Below are positions 49,630-58,252 of a stretch of 64,000 nucleotides of DNA, in pieces (position 1 is the stretch's first letter; each line of letters opens with the position of its first letter). The stretch covers positions 62,001 through 126,000 of the forward strand of contig NZ_AOGX02000035.1 in NCBI RefSeq assembly GCF_000332475.2, given 5' to 3'. Under the pieces are notes generated by a model. It ran no database searches, was not told where the DNA came from, and worked only from the letters and a program-made list of their open reading frames with translations. The translations under genes and the position numbers were made by a program. Origin of the DNA: Leptospira yanagawae serovar Saopaulo str. Sao Paulo = ATCC 700523 (GTDB taxonomy: Bacteria > Spirochaetota > Leptospiria > Leptospirales > Leptospiraceae).

Positions 49630-50796
49630 CTAAAACGCAGCCACTAGGATGGTTTCGATTTCATTTTTCGGAAGTTCTCTTGGAAGACAATCAAGAAATG
49701 AATACGTAGCCGCTAGTGTGGCAATCCCAGGTAAGTCGATTTTTTTCACCTCATACTCTGAGAGGCGCTGTGGAATCCTGAGTTCCAAATAGATTTTACG
49801 AATCCCTTCCACAGCTTTGATCGCCGCTTCAATCACGGAAATGTTGGTAACATCTTCATCAAGGGCACGGGCAATCATCACATATTTACCAGCTGAGGAA
49901 GTGAGGTTGTATTCCATCACGTGTGGGAGAAGGATCGACATACTTTGGAAGATATCTAAATTTGTGACAGTAGTCACAGCGAGAGAAAGTGCATAACAGA
50001 GTCCAAGGCTACTTGTGGATTGGGCAATTCCTGCGAGTAAACTTGCCGCATAAATGGAGTTTTTCGGTCCTAAGTTACGAGGTTCGCGAATGGCTGGAAC
50101 AATATTTTTAGAGATAAGTTCAATGGAACGTAATGCTGTGGATGATGTGATTTCGTTTGCATACTTGGAGAGAATGCTATCTACTGCTGCGGATAATATG
50201 GAAATTCCCGTTTTTGCCGTTTCAGAGCTCGACATGCCAGCTCCAATTTTTGGGTCAGAGACAATCAGTTCAGGGAAAGCCCATTCATGAGCAAAATACT
50301 TTCTGTTTTTGTCTTTGTCATCTACGATGGAAAAAAATGGAGAACATTCATTTCCGAGTAGGGGTTTTGTAGGAACTACGACAAGAGGTAATCCTTTTTT
50401 TTTAGGTTGTTTTCTTCCGATAAGTAGTTCTTCGGCAAACAAATCATTGGTTGCAAGTAGAGACGCCGCTTTACCAGCGTTCATCGATTCAAAGGAACCA
50501 TAAGCAACCACACAATCCGCATTAGAAATTCGTAAAAAATGAGCGCAAGTGTCTAAGTCTTTGAAGTGAACTCTGTCTACGATGTCATCGTAGATGATTA
50601 CACCTTCTGCGTGTTTTTCTAAACTGGTTTTGATAATGGAAAGTTCTTCGGAGTTTTCTAATTCTTTTTGTGTGGTGATGAGTAAAACTCTGGATCCAAT
50701 GTTTTTAACAAAAGATCCTAGTTTATAACCACAATCGATTTCAAAATGAATTTTTGGTGGAAATTGGAAATTGATCCATTCGGGGAGAACTGGCAT
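49630..50796 (-). CDS. Iron-containing-alcohol-dehydrogenase-fold protein, probably catalytically inactive
   Basis: 388 residues aligned end to end with group III (iron-dependent) ADH, but the active site is altered. The glycine-rich NAD loop GGGSxxD is YGSFESMNAGK (about 99-109), and the PTTAGTGSE motif is PTKPLLGNE (142-150). Of the four metal ligands only the Asp (D206 in AAVDSILSK) remains; the three His positions read Ser210, about Tyr268 (GLCYALS) and about Asp281 (NLDIFQS). The flanking LLPHVMEYN block is kept, so the fold is likely intact. It may be a structural or regulatory relative. First gene of the unit with the 81-residue and FliG-like genes; GGGGA precedes the ATG. Confidence 0.82.
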   Translation of the reverse strand: MPVLPEWINFQFPPKIHFEIDCGYKLGSFVKNIGSRVLLITTQKELENSEELSIIKTSLEKHAEGVIIYDDIVDRVHFKDLDTCAHFLRISNADCVVAYGSFESMNAGKAASLLATNDLFAEELLIGRKQPKKKGLPLVVVPTKPLLGNECSPFFSIVDDKDKNRKYFAHEWAFPELIVSDPKIGAGMSSSETAKTGISILSAAVDSILSKYANEITSSTALRSIELISKNIVPAIREPRNLGPKNSIYAASLLAGIAQSTSSLGLCYALSLAVTTVTNLDIFQSMSILLPHVMEYNLTSSAGKYVMIARALDEDVTNISVIEAAIKAVEGIRKIYLELRIPQRLSEYEVKKIDLPGIATLAATYSFLDCLPRELPKNEIETILVAAF

Positions 50797-50851
50797 ATGA
50801 TCCCCTAACTATGAATAAGCGAAGCGTGAGTAATCCTCGGAGAGGACAATA

Positions 50852-50881
50852 AAAAAGGATCCCTCACCACCTGTCCTTTTT
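50852..50881 (-). terminator. Rho-independent terminator after the FlgM-like gene
   Basis: Read on the minus strand: AAAAAGGA, a 14-base loop, then TCCTTTTT, a perfect 8-base stem ending in a T-run. The stem begins within the stop codon of the FlgM-like gene. It separates that gene from the iron-ADH unit downstream. Confidence 0.65.
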
Positions 50882-51206
50882 ACTGTTGTCCGAGGAAAGA
50901 CGTTGCAATTTGGTCGGAAATTTTATCCAACATCTCTGGTGAAAGAGTGTCGTAGTCTCCGTTTTTCAATCTTTCTTTGATCGCTTTGATTTTTTCTGTG
51001 CGATCTTCTTCCGGAGGAGCTTGTACAATTTGTTTTGCAATTTGTTTTACTTCCGCCTGAAGTTTTGCTTCAGAAGCAATTTTTTTGGCAGCGTCCGAGA
51101 TGGAGATTGTATCCACTGGAGCTTGTGATTCCGTTTCCTTTGGTCCTTGTGGTTTTTTCGGTTCATAACCGTAACCACCAACTCGACCTACTTTATCGAT
51201 GTTCAT
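50880..51206 (-). CDS. FlgM-like anti-sigma-28 factor
   Basis: 108 residues. N-terminal half low-complexity, Gly/Pro/Lys-rich, as expected of an intrinsically disordered anti-sigma factor. The C-terminal half matches the FlgM pattern: DTISISDAAKKIASEA, then EEDRTEKIKAIKERLKNGDYD and a final helix. FlgM holds sigma-28 until the flagellar hook is complete. No class-specific sigma gene is adjacent. GAGGA lies upstream of the ATG. Follows rsmI after 20 bases; a terminator follows the stop. Confidence 0.7.
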   Translation of the reverse strand: MNIDKVGRVGGYGYEPKKPQGPKETESQAPVDTISISDAAKKIASEAKLQAEVKQIAKQIVQAPPEEDRTEKIKAIKERLKNGDYDTLSPEMLDKISDQIATSFLGQQ

Positions 51207-51226
51207 ATTCTAGTCCTCTTCCTACA

Positions 51227-51949
51227 TCACATATCGGTGGATTCTGAATTTCCCTTAAGTGATTTTTTTCGATGGTTTAAGAGAAAAACGAATTCTCCCT
51301 TCGCATTGGGTGGTTTTTCAGCCAATTCCCTAGGATTTGCATAGTAAAGTACCTCTTCGAAGGCCTTTGTCAACTCCCTTCCCACAAGGACTTCTGTTTC
51401 TGGAAACAATTCCTCTAAGATCGGATACAACCGAGGGAGTTTGTGCACGGATTCATAAAAAACAATGAGCCCATCGATTTCCCGTGCCTTCTCTAATTCT
51501 CGGCGTTTTTTACTCGGTTTTTCAGAGAGAAATCCTAAAAAATAAGTTGGGTTCACTTGGAATCCAGAAACAGATAGAATGCCCGTGAGGGCTGAGGCAC
51601 CCGGAACGGGGACGATGGGAATTCGATGTTCTCTGGCAATCCGCACCATCTGGCTACCAGGATCGGAAACTCCCGGTGTTCCAGCGTCGGAAACGAGTGC
51701 CATGGACTTTCCCTGTTTCAATTGTTCGATCACATTTGCATAGGGAGATTCGGAATGGTCTTTGTAAAGGGCAAGGACTGAGGTATTGATCCCTAATTTG
51801 TGGAATAGTGATTTGGTTTCCTTCGTAGATTCACATAATACAAGTTCCACGTCTTTTAACACTTCTAAGGCGCGGACTGTAATGTCTCCCAAATTGCCAA
51901 TGGGAGTGGCCACCACATACAAGGTGCCAGGTTCTCGTTTATGGGCCAA
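51227..51949 (-). CDS. rsmI: 16S rRNA (cytidine1402-2'-O)-methyltransferase
   Basis: SAM-dependent enzyme that methylates the ribose of C1402 in the decoding centre. 240 residues, shorter than the 280-residue E. coli form at the C-terminus. Tetrapyrrole-methylase fold blocks: TLYVVATPIGNLGDIT at the start, LVSDAGTPGVSDPG for SAM, VPGASALTGILSVSG, and FYESVHKLP. TTG start at 51949, overlapping the upstream lipoprotein gene by 11 bases. Confidence 0.95.
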   Translation of the reverse strand: MAHKREPGTLYVVATPIGNLGDITVRALEVLKDVELVLCESTKETKSLFHKLGINTSVLALYKDHSESPYANVIEQLKQGKSMALVSDAGTPGVSDPGSQMVRIAREHRIPIVPVPGASALTGILSVSGFQVNPTYFLGFLSEKPSKKRRELEKAREIDGLIVFYESVHKLPRLYPILEELFPETEVLVGRELTKAFEEVLYYANPRELAEKPPNAKGEFVFLLNHRKKSLKGNSESTDM

Positions 51950-52679
51950 TGTATTGGCACCCAGGAGGGGTTTGTCCTTGGGGACAGGTACAGGCTAGGT
52001 CATTATTCCCTTTGGTGCAAGGGTTACAAGCGGTTCCGAGAGCACAGGAAGAAGGTGTTCCGCAGGAAGGGTTGGAACAAAACGTGGTATTGCAACCAGC
52101 CCCTACGGCACAGTCTGTTTGGATGTCATTGACCTTGTTCGGAATGGCACAGGTGCTGACAGCTGTAGAAGGGTTTGAGATGAGCCCACCCGTGAGCATG
52201 GAACGCAAAGTGAAGTTATAAATTTGGCATTTTTGGAAGAACTCAGTACCAGGTGGTGGGACTGCGAATCGAATCCGTTTGGTGATGATCTTTGCCGATG
52301 AGGTCGAAGCTTCATACGGCAGGTGAGGAAAACTCGGTTGCACCCCATCTTCCAGCCACTCCCCTTGGATGGTTTGGATGATGCCAGGAAATGCCGTTGT
52401 GACATAGAGATTGTAACCGACAAACTGAGGTTCCCTGTTTGTGACAAAGTAACGCAAAACATATTCTGGTCTTGGTGTCAAAGATTGGTTCAATGGATCG
52501 AGTTGGAAATCATTGGTAAGGTTGCTATTCACAGCTACCACGGAAAGGATTTGTGGGACACTGGGTGGCACCAAAAACACGAATGGTGCTACGGGCGTGT
52601 CTGTGTTCACTCCACAATGAAAAAAAGAGAGAAAAGATATGCAAAGATAGGATATTGGATGGAATGAAGGAAAACGCAT
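51939..52679 (-). CDS. Putative lipoprotein with Cys-rich tail
   Basis: 246 residues. Signal segment YLCISFLSFFHC ends in a permissive lipobox Cys. Residues about 30-175 are beta-rich with no family I recognise. The last 70 residues hold eleven cysteines in short spacings (for example GCNTTFCSNPSCGTPSSC and ACNPCTKGNNDLACTCPQG), reminiscent of small disulfide-knotted repeats, so it is probably surface- or periplasm-exposed and oxidised. Expression may be coupled to rsmI by the 11-base overlap. Confidence 0.75.
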   Translation of the reverse strand: MRFPSFHPISYLCISFLSFFHCGVNTDTPVAPFVFLVPPSVPQILSVVAVNSNLTNDFQLDPLNQSLTPRPEYVLRYFVTNREPQFVGYNLYVTTAFPGIIQTIQGEWLEDGVQPSFPHLPYEASTSSAKIITKRIRFAVPPPGTEFFQKCQIYNFTLRSMLTGGLISNPSTAVSTCAIPNKVNDIQTDCAVGAGCNTTFCSNPSCGTPSSCALGTACNPCTKGNNDLACTCPQGQTPPGCQYIGP

Positions 52680-52721
52680 TCAGTTTCTCGTTTCTCTTCC
52701 AAGTTTTCAGGAATTCAATCT

Positions 52722-53417
52722 ATGGGAATCCAAAAAAAATTACTCTTTGTCTCCATTTCGCTAATTGGTCTTTTTTTTCTCATCCTACTCTCTTTGGGAG
52801 GGGATGGTGAAGAAGAATCTCGTCGTAAAAAAGAAAAAAGTTCGGCTGCACTTTCTTTTTTAGGAGGGGGGCCAAGTAACCCCAAAGGCACCAACCGATT
52901 GGGTGTTCGTGGGGAAGACGCAGGATCGATCTTTGATTCTGATTATTACAATGCGGGTGGCATGCGTTATGAAGACGATCCCAATATCGCCTCAGGGGAA
53001 GCGGGAGAAATTCCGATCAACCCACAAACCGGAAAACCTTACCCTCCAGAAGCCATGCAAGCTTTTGAAGAACTTCGGGAACAGTTCCCTGACAATGACC
53101 TGATTCCGAAACGGATGACAGCGGAAGACAAAAAGAAACAAACGGAATTCAATCAAAAACTAACAAGAGCCACAAACTCAGTGTTTGGTGGTAGTCCGAA
53201 TGCAACCGACCTTTCCACTTATTATGGACATGTCAGAAAACAAGGGAAAGATCGGCTTGAAATCATAAACTACCTCATTGAATCACAAGGTGGGGATGAT
53301 CCTGAAATGGATAAAAAATTCCAAGAGATCTTAAAAAGCATCCAATTCCAAAATGAACAAATCGAAAAAGAAGCAGCGAATGCGTATGCGAAGGCGGGAT
53401 TACAACCCCCTCCTTAG
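52722..53417 (+). CDS. Membrane-anchored hypothetical protein
   Basis: 231 residues. One N-terminal membrane segment (LLFVSISLIGLFFLILLSLG), then a basic patch, a Gly/Asn/Pro-rich linker and a charged helical C-terminal domain (about 100-231; FPDNDLIPKRMTAEDKKKQ). No family recognised. AGGA lies upstream of the ATG. Its TAG overlaps the TAA of the convergent nadE by two bases (TTAG), so the two genes leave no room for a terminator. Confidence 0.65.
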   Translation: MGIQKKLLFVSISLIGLFFLILLSLGGDGEEESRRKKEKSSAALSFLGGGPSNPKGTNRLGVRGEDAGSIFDSDYYNAGGMRYEDDPNIASGEAGEIPINPQTGKPYPPEAMQAFEELREQFPDNDLIPKRMTAEDKKKQTEFNQKLTRATNSVFGGSPNATDLSTYYGHVRKQGKDRLEIINYLIESQGGDDPEMDKKFQEILKSIQFQNEQIEKEAANAYAKAGLQPPP

Positions 53418-55357
53418 GTTTCGTTAGAAAGTATCGGGAAACGGTAACTTGATTTTGGATCGAGGCCGTATTCGTCCAAATGGAAAGAGGGAGGAAGTCT
53501 CTCTCGTTTCCATTGGGAGATCCCAAATAGTTTTTTAAATTTTTGAATGTAACCTAACAGTTGTTCTTTGGTTTCCCAAGGAAATTCTGTTTTTAATCCT
53601 TCCAAAACTTCAGACTCAAGGTCTCCCAAATACACTAATTTCCGTTCTATGGAATTGAGAATCGGGTATGGCATGAGATCCTTTTCGTCTTCTTGGTGTT
53701 CTGCAAGGGGTTTTAGTTCGGCTGTTGGTTTTGTTTCCCTTAATAATTGGATGGAATGTTTCGGAGTGATGTAACGGTTGTTTCCCTTTTGGATGTCATC
53801 GAGCCAGTCCAATAAAAATTCCTTACTCACACCCGCAAGAGGTGCGATCGATCCCGAAGAGTCTCCATCCATCGTTGTATATCCCACGGCTGCTTCACTT
53901 CTGTTTCCTGTGGATAAAAGTAAATGTCCATTCAAGTTTGCTAATAACCAAATCAGAGGGGACCTCACCCTTGCTTGGATATTTTGTAAGGCCAAGTCAT
54001 GTTCTTGCCAATTGAGTTTGGTTCCCTTTATCGTTTCAATCAGAGAAACGGAAGAAGAAACCATTTCATCGATCGAGATGGAATGGAATTCGCAATCCAA
54101 TTCTTCACTTAGGGATTTTGCGATCTCTTCTGTGATTTGCGAATTGTTTTTTGTTTTTTGGTACAAAGTGACGAGTAAGTTTTTTTCAATGATCCCAAGT
54201 TTTTGGAAGCAATCCTTGCCATTTTCATTCCTTGCAATCTCTGCCATGGCAGAAACAAGAAGGGCACATGTCGCACTATCCGCCCCACCGGAAAGAGAGA
54301 GTGTGTATCCTTTGGTATTGGACTTACGCAAATAATCATAAAGACCTAACGATACTGCTTTTGTGAATTCTTCAAATGGACTGAGTGACTCCGTATTTTC
54401 CATAACTTGCGAGTTTCCAGTTTCTCGTTTGTCTTCGACCTTCAAACGGAACTTACCATTTGCCTCTTGGTCTAAAACTGGTTTTAAAACGATGATTGGA
54501 ATTTCGTTTGGAATTAAATTTGGATTTGGTTCTCGAAAATTACGGGCCTTGGATGCTCGGATTTCGTTTGGATCAAAGTTGTGGCTTGTGATTTCGAATG
54601 GTGTGAAATGGAGGCGTGGGCCTTCTTTCACTATCATTCCACCAGAGGCAAAAAATGCACCTCCCTCAAAAATGATCCTACCCGATTCATTTCCACAGAG
54701 ATTGGTAAACACTTGTAAATTGTTTTGGTTACGACTTGTTTCTTTGAAGATTTGCCTGCGAATGTTTTGTTTTCCCATCGCAAAATGAGAAGCACCAGGT
54801 GAGAGGATGACATCGGTTCCTTTCACATTATAGATTTGTGAAGGTTTGATAGAAGACCAACTATCTTCACAAATTTCAATCGCAAAACGAAAGTTCCGAA
54901 ACGAAAATACAAAATGACCAAACGGAATGAGTTCTCCAGCAAATGGAATCTGTTTGGTTTGGAACTCATTCGGGGCATGGAACCATCTCTTTTCATAATG
55001 GACACCGGTATTTGCCAAATTGAGTTTGGGAACCAAAGCTTGGATCTTTCCATCAAATAAAACAGCCATACAATTGTATAAAAAGGAATTTGAAAAAACA
55101 GGAAGGCCTACCACAATTACTTGGTTAGGTGATAAATCTTTGATTTGGTTTAGGACTTGAAACGATTTTTCCCAAAGTTTAGGTCTGTAAAAAGCATCTT
55201 CACAACCATATCCAGAGATACAAAGTTCGGGAAAAAGAATGATGTCTGCATCTTGTGCATCTTTGGAAAAGATGGCAGACCGTATGGTTTCAAAATTGCC
55301 GAAAACGTCAAGGGGAGTGGTATGTAAGGAAACAGCGGCAATTTTAGATTTTGTCAT
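53414..55357 (-). CDS. nadE: Glutamine-dependent NAD+ synthetase
   Basis: Amidates nicotinate adenine dinucleotide to NAD+, taking ammonia from glutamine. 647 residues in two domains: an N-terminal nitrilase-type glutaminase (triad E44 in LFPELCISGYG, K111 in VPKLNLANTG, C163 in EICEDSW) and a C-terminal synthetase with the PP-loop SLSGGADSATCALL. The ATG at 55357 overlaps the end of waaA by 14 bases; a longer frame upstream lies inside waaA and lacks homology. Confidence 0.95.
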   Translation of the reverse strand: MTKSKIAAVSLHTTPLDVFGNFETIRSAIFSKDAQDADIILFPELCISGYGCEDAFYRPKLWEKSFQVLNQIKDLSPNQVIVVGLPVFSNSFLYNCMAVLFDGKIQALVPKLNLANTGVHYEKRWFHAPNEFQTKQIPFAGELIPFGHFVFSFRNFRFAIEICEDSWSSIKPSQIYNVKGTDVILSPGASHFAMGKQNIRRQIFKETSRNQNNLQVFTNLCGNESGRIIFEGGAFFASGGMIVKEGPRLHFTPFEITSHNFDPNEIRASKARNFREPNPNLIPNEIPIIVLKPVLDQEANGKFRLKVEDKRETGNSQVMENTESLSPFEEFTKAVSLGLYDYLRKSNTKGYTLSLSGGADSATCALLVSAMAEIARNENGKDCFQKLGIIEKNLLVTLYQKTKNNSQITEEIAKSLSEELDCEFHSISIDEMVSSSVSLIETIKGTKLNWQEHDLALQNIQARVRSPLIWLLANLNGHLLLSTGNRSEAAVGYTTMDGDSSGSIAPLAGVSKEFLLDWLDDIQKGNNRYITPKHSIQLLRETKPTAELKPLAEHQEDEKDLMPYPILNSIERKLVYLGDLESEVLEGLKTEFPWETKEQLLGYIQKFKKLFGISQWKRERLPPSFHLDEYGLDPKSSYRFPILSNET

Positions 55358-56621
55358 ACGGAAAAACTCGGTTATAAATCTTTTCCGATGCACCTCTGTT
55401 TTCTACAACAAAGTTTCGATTGCTATTTCCCATCTTTTCTCTCTCATCCTGGTTCTGGACAAGTTCTGTGAATCGGGATACAAATTCTCTTTCATTTGTC
55501 GTTTTGAATAGACCACCTAATTCTTGCATAACGAGAGCTTCGGGGGCATTTTGGATTTTTGGACCAGTGACGAGAGCAAGACCCAAAGCTGCCGGTTCAA
55601 TTGTATTGTGAATTCGATGGTGAAAAGCCCCTCCCACATAGGCAAAACTTCCATACTGATAGGCAAAAGCAAGGATCCCCAGAACATCAAAAAGTAAAAA
55701 TTTGGGTAGGGGGGCATTTGCTTTCATTTCTGAAAAAACGCCAACTGTCCCATAGGCAATCAATTTCGTTTGGAATTCTGACATACGTATGGGTTCCCAT
55801 TTATGTGGAAATATCCAATAGTATTCCCTGTCTTTAGAGTTTGTCAAATAAGACAAAAAATAAGATTCGCAGATCGGATATGTGGAACCTAGGATAACAG
55901 GTTTTATTTTTTTAAGGGTATCTGATTCTCGTTTTACAAATTCCGTAAACAAAGGGTTAGGTGAACCTTTTTCTAACTTATTTAAAACTGACTCAAATCG
56001 TGTATCACCCAAGATCCTAAAATCAGTGCCAAAAGAAACAAGTCCTTCAAATTCTTTTGCCATCAATTCATGGCTTGGGTAAATACCAGAGAGGTAACGG
56101 AATGAAGATTTAGTAAGTAATCTCACCAATGGATTTTTCCTTGAGGACTCTGAAGATAAACTCGCACAACATAAATAGGTTTTTGTGCCAAAGTGATTTG
56201 CTTTTTTTAAAAGATTGGGCCAAGTATCCCATGCCATGATAAACAAATATTTGGGCCGGAATAACGAAAAGATTTTGTTATAAGCAAAAGGTAAGTCAAA
56301 GGGCAGATAAAAATACGCATCCGCCAATGGATCTAAAAAGGCAGTTTCTTTGACAGAAGAAGAAAACACAGATTGGATGATGAAAACATTTTTTCTATGA
56401 CGGCGAATCGTTTCAGTTAAAGCCTTTGCTTGGTCAAGTTCACCTACACTTGCTGAATGGAACCAAATGACTGTTTTGTCTTTTGGAACTTTTTCATATA
56501 AATTTTTAAGAAAATCATTTCGTTTGGAAATCTCCAATCGAATGGTTTTAGAAAATAAAGAACTTAATTTTAAAATAAACCAAATTTTTAGAATGAGTAC
56601 ATTATAAAAGAAATAGACCAT
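55344..56621 (-). CDS. waaA: 3-deoxy-D-manno-octulosonic acid (Kdo) transferase
   Basis: Adds Kdo to lipid A in the inner membrane, showing that an LPS-type outer membrane is made. 425 residues with an N-terminal membrane helix. The GT-B fold shows WFHSASVGELDQA (Glu base and Ser region), FYLPFDLPFAYNKIF, LFIMAWDTWPNLL, and C-terminal YVGGAFHHRIHNTIEPAALGLALVTGP split in two blocks. It sits between the FlaA-like gene and nadE. Confidence 0.94.
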   Translation of the reverse strand: MVYFFYNVLILKIWFILKLSSLFSKTIRLEISKRNDFLKNLYEKVPKDKTVIWFHSASVGELDQAKALTETIRRHRKNVFIIQSVFSSSVKETAFLDPLADAYFYLPFDLPFAYNKIFSLFRPKYLFIMAWDTWPNLLKKANHFGTKTYLCCASLSSESSRKNPLVRLLTKSSFRYLSGIYPSHELMAKEFEGLVSFGTDFRILGDTRFESVLNKLEKGSPNPLFTEFVKRESDTLKKIKPVILGSTYPICESYFLSYLTNSKDREYYWIFPHKWEPIRMSEFQTKLIAYGTVGVFSEMKANAPLPKFLLFDVLGILAFAYQYGSFAYVGGAFHHRIHNTIEPAALGLALVTGPKIQNAPEALVMQELGGLFKTTNEREFVSRFTELVQNQDEREKMGNSNRNFVVENRGASEKIYNRVFPYDKI

Positions 56622-57371
56622 TTAGCGTTTGTTACCCCAAGTATCATTCACTTCGGAGCCAGGGTAACTGAAGGTTCTTTTATCAATCACAAAACATAAA
56701 TTGTCAAAGTACAAATGGAACTCACCTTTTTTTTGAGAGGCGAGGCTTTTTAAACGAAAGGATGCAAACGATATGGGAAAGGACATCGATTGGATGAGTC
56801 TCGTATTTTCTTTTGGCAAATTGATTTTGAATTCTAATCTACGCCACCCAACAAAATTTAAAGTTCCCAAATCAAAATACAAGTCTTTGGATTTTTTTTG
56901 GGATAGGCCCATACTCAAATTGATATGGTGGCCTTCGGAATAGACCCAGAGGATCCCTTGGATTGGCATCCCTAGTGGGAGGAGGATGGGTTCCTTGGGT
57001 CTGATTTCCCAATGGTCAAGCCTTGGATTTTCGACAAAACTTTGTAAAAGGAAACTGGTTTGGTTTTGTAAGTTGGGATAACCTGATTCTTTTAATAATT
57101 TGGTTTCTTCGATAAATGCATCTGATTTGGCAATGGAGGCTGCAAATTGAGTTTGGGCTAAAAAGGAATCCACTCGGTAAAAATCCCATGGCCTATCTCC
57201 TTCAAAGTCTTCCACTAAATAGAGTAGGTAGTGGGTGTCCAATGCAAGTGCTGATCGTAATATTTGGACTCTTCCCAATTCATCCGGGTCGTACGGCCTC
57301 GGAAGAGACAAAAGACTGGTAAAACTCAGGAAGAAACCTAGAAAGAATGTGAATTTTTTTGTGTTTAACAT
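56622..57371 (-). CDS. FlaA-like flagellar filament outer-layer protein
   Basis: 249 residues with a signal peptide (about 1-22). The middle and end match spirochaetal FlaA sheath proteins: VEDFEGD near the start of the mature part, GILWVYSEGHHINLSMGL, DLGTLNFVGWRRLEFKI, and HLYFDNLCFVIDKRT with GSEVNDTWGN at the C-terminus. FlaA coats periplasmic flagella. It could be one of several paralogues or a divergent relative. It is last before a divergent promoter region of about 70 bases. Confidence 0.75.
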   Translation of the reverse strand: MLNTKKFTFFLGFFLSFTSLLSLPRPYDPDELGRVQILRSALALDTHYLLYLVEDFEGDRPWDFYRVDSFLAQTQFAASIAKSDAFIEETKLLKESGYPNLQNQTSFLLQSFVENPRLDHWEIRPKEPILLPLGMPIQGILWVYSEGHHINLSMGLSQKKSKDLYFDLGTLNFVGWRRLEFKINLPKENTRLIQSMSFPISFASFRLKSLASQKKGEFHLYFDNLCFVIDKRTFSYPGSEVNDTWGNKR

Positions 57372-57440
57372 GATTTCTCACTTTGCGAAAGCGCAAAAAC
57401 GTGTACTCTATCCGTATCAAAGGAAAGGAATCCGCACGTC

Positions 57441-58250
57441 ATGGGCCGCCGCGACAATTTGAAAATACTCACAACTGCCATTCTAGTGGTCCTACTTCTT
57501 TCATCGTTCATTTTCGCATTTATCTATAGAAACGAAATTTACCAAAAGCTCCAAACCATCGGAAAAAACAAAGAAGTGGAGATGGTAGACCGCGAAATTG
57601 CAAAATCTCCGGATACAATCCCTCCGCCAAAAGAATCTTTCTCGGAAAAAGAGAATCGCGATTCCAACGAGGATCGCACTAGCCTTCCAGAATTGCCAAG
57701 CCTTGACGATATGGAACCTGATTTGGGACGACCAAGGTCAGTTTCCGTTTCTGGTGCAAAGGCAAAAGACACGAAAGAGAGTGGTGCAAGACTTAAGGAA
57801 AAGTTGGATCGTGTGGAAAACGAAATCACTCCGAAACAAAAAGACAATGCGGAATCAAAAACGAGTGCCAAAGATCTTGATACAAAACAATCACTTTCTG
57901 AGAAATCGGAAGTTTCGAAACAAGTAGAGGAATCTTTTTCAGAACCGAAGAAAACTCTTTCTAAATCCAAAAAAGGGAAATCGGAAAAAGAGACTTCTCA
58001 CTCTGCCATTGCAAAATCAAAATCAAAAAAATCATCTCTCAGTTCCAAACGTAAAACACAAAGTCCAGAAGTACGAGTCTCGCGTGTGACGAAAAAAACA
58101 AATTCGTCTTCGACTGCGCAAGGATCTTCCTTAGAAGTTCGAATGAGGGAAGTGGAACAAAAACTGAATTCACAGTCAGAGAAAAACGAAAAACGGTTTT
58201 TGGAAATCGAACGAAGAATTGATTCTTTAGAAAAAGCTTTAGCAAAGTAA
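57441..58250 (+). CDS. Membrane-anchored Lys/Ser-rich hypothetical protein
   Basis: 269 residues. One N-terminal membrane segment (ILTTAILVVLLLSSFIFAFIY), a long low-complexity middle (about 50-215) dominated by Lys, Ser, Glu and Asp with repeated KSKK- and SEK-type motifs, and a C-terminal predicted coiled coil (VRMREVEQKLNSQSEK). No family recognised. Good ribosome site AAAGGAAAGGAA upstream. The YggS gene follows after two bases. Confidence 0.65.
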   Translation: MGRRDNLKILTTAILVVLLLSSFIFAFIYRNEIYQKLQTIGKNKEVEMVDREIAKSPDTIPPPKESFSEKENRDSNEDRTSLPELPSLDDMEPDLGRPRSVSVSGAKAKDTKESGARLKEKLDRVENEITPKQKDNAESKTSAKDLDTKQSLSEKSEVSKQVEESFSEPKKTLSKSKKGKSEKETSHSAIAKSKSKKSSLSSKRKTQSPEVRVSRVTKKTNSSSTAQGSSLEVRMREVEQKLNSQSEKNEKRFLEIERRIDSLEKALAK

Positions 58251-58252
58251 TC

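Noticed and set aside
54109..54339. Minus- and plus-strand frames inside nadE
   Set aside because: Shadows of the conserved NAD synthetase; no independent signal.
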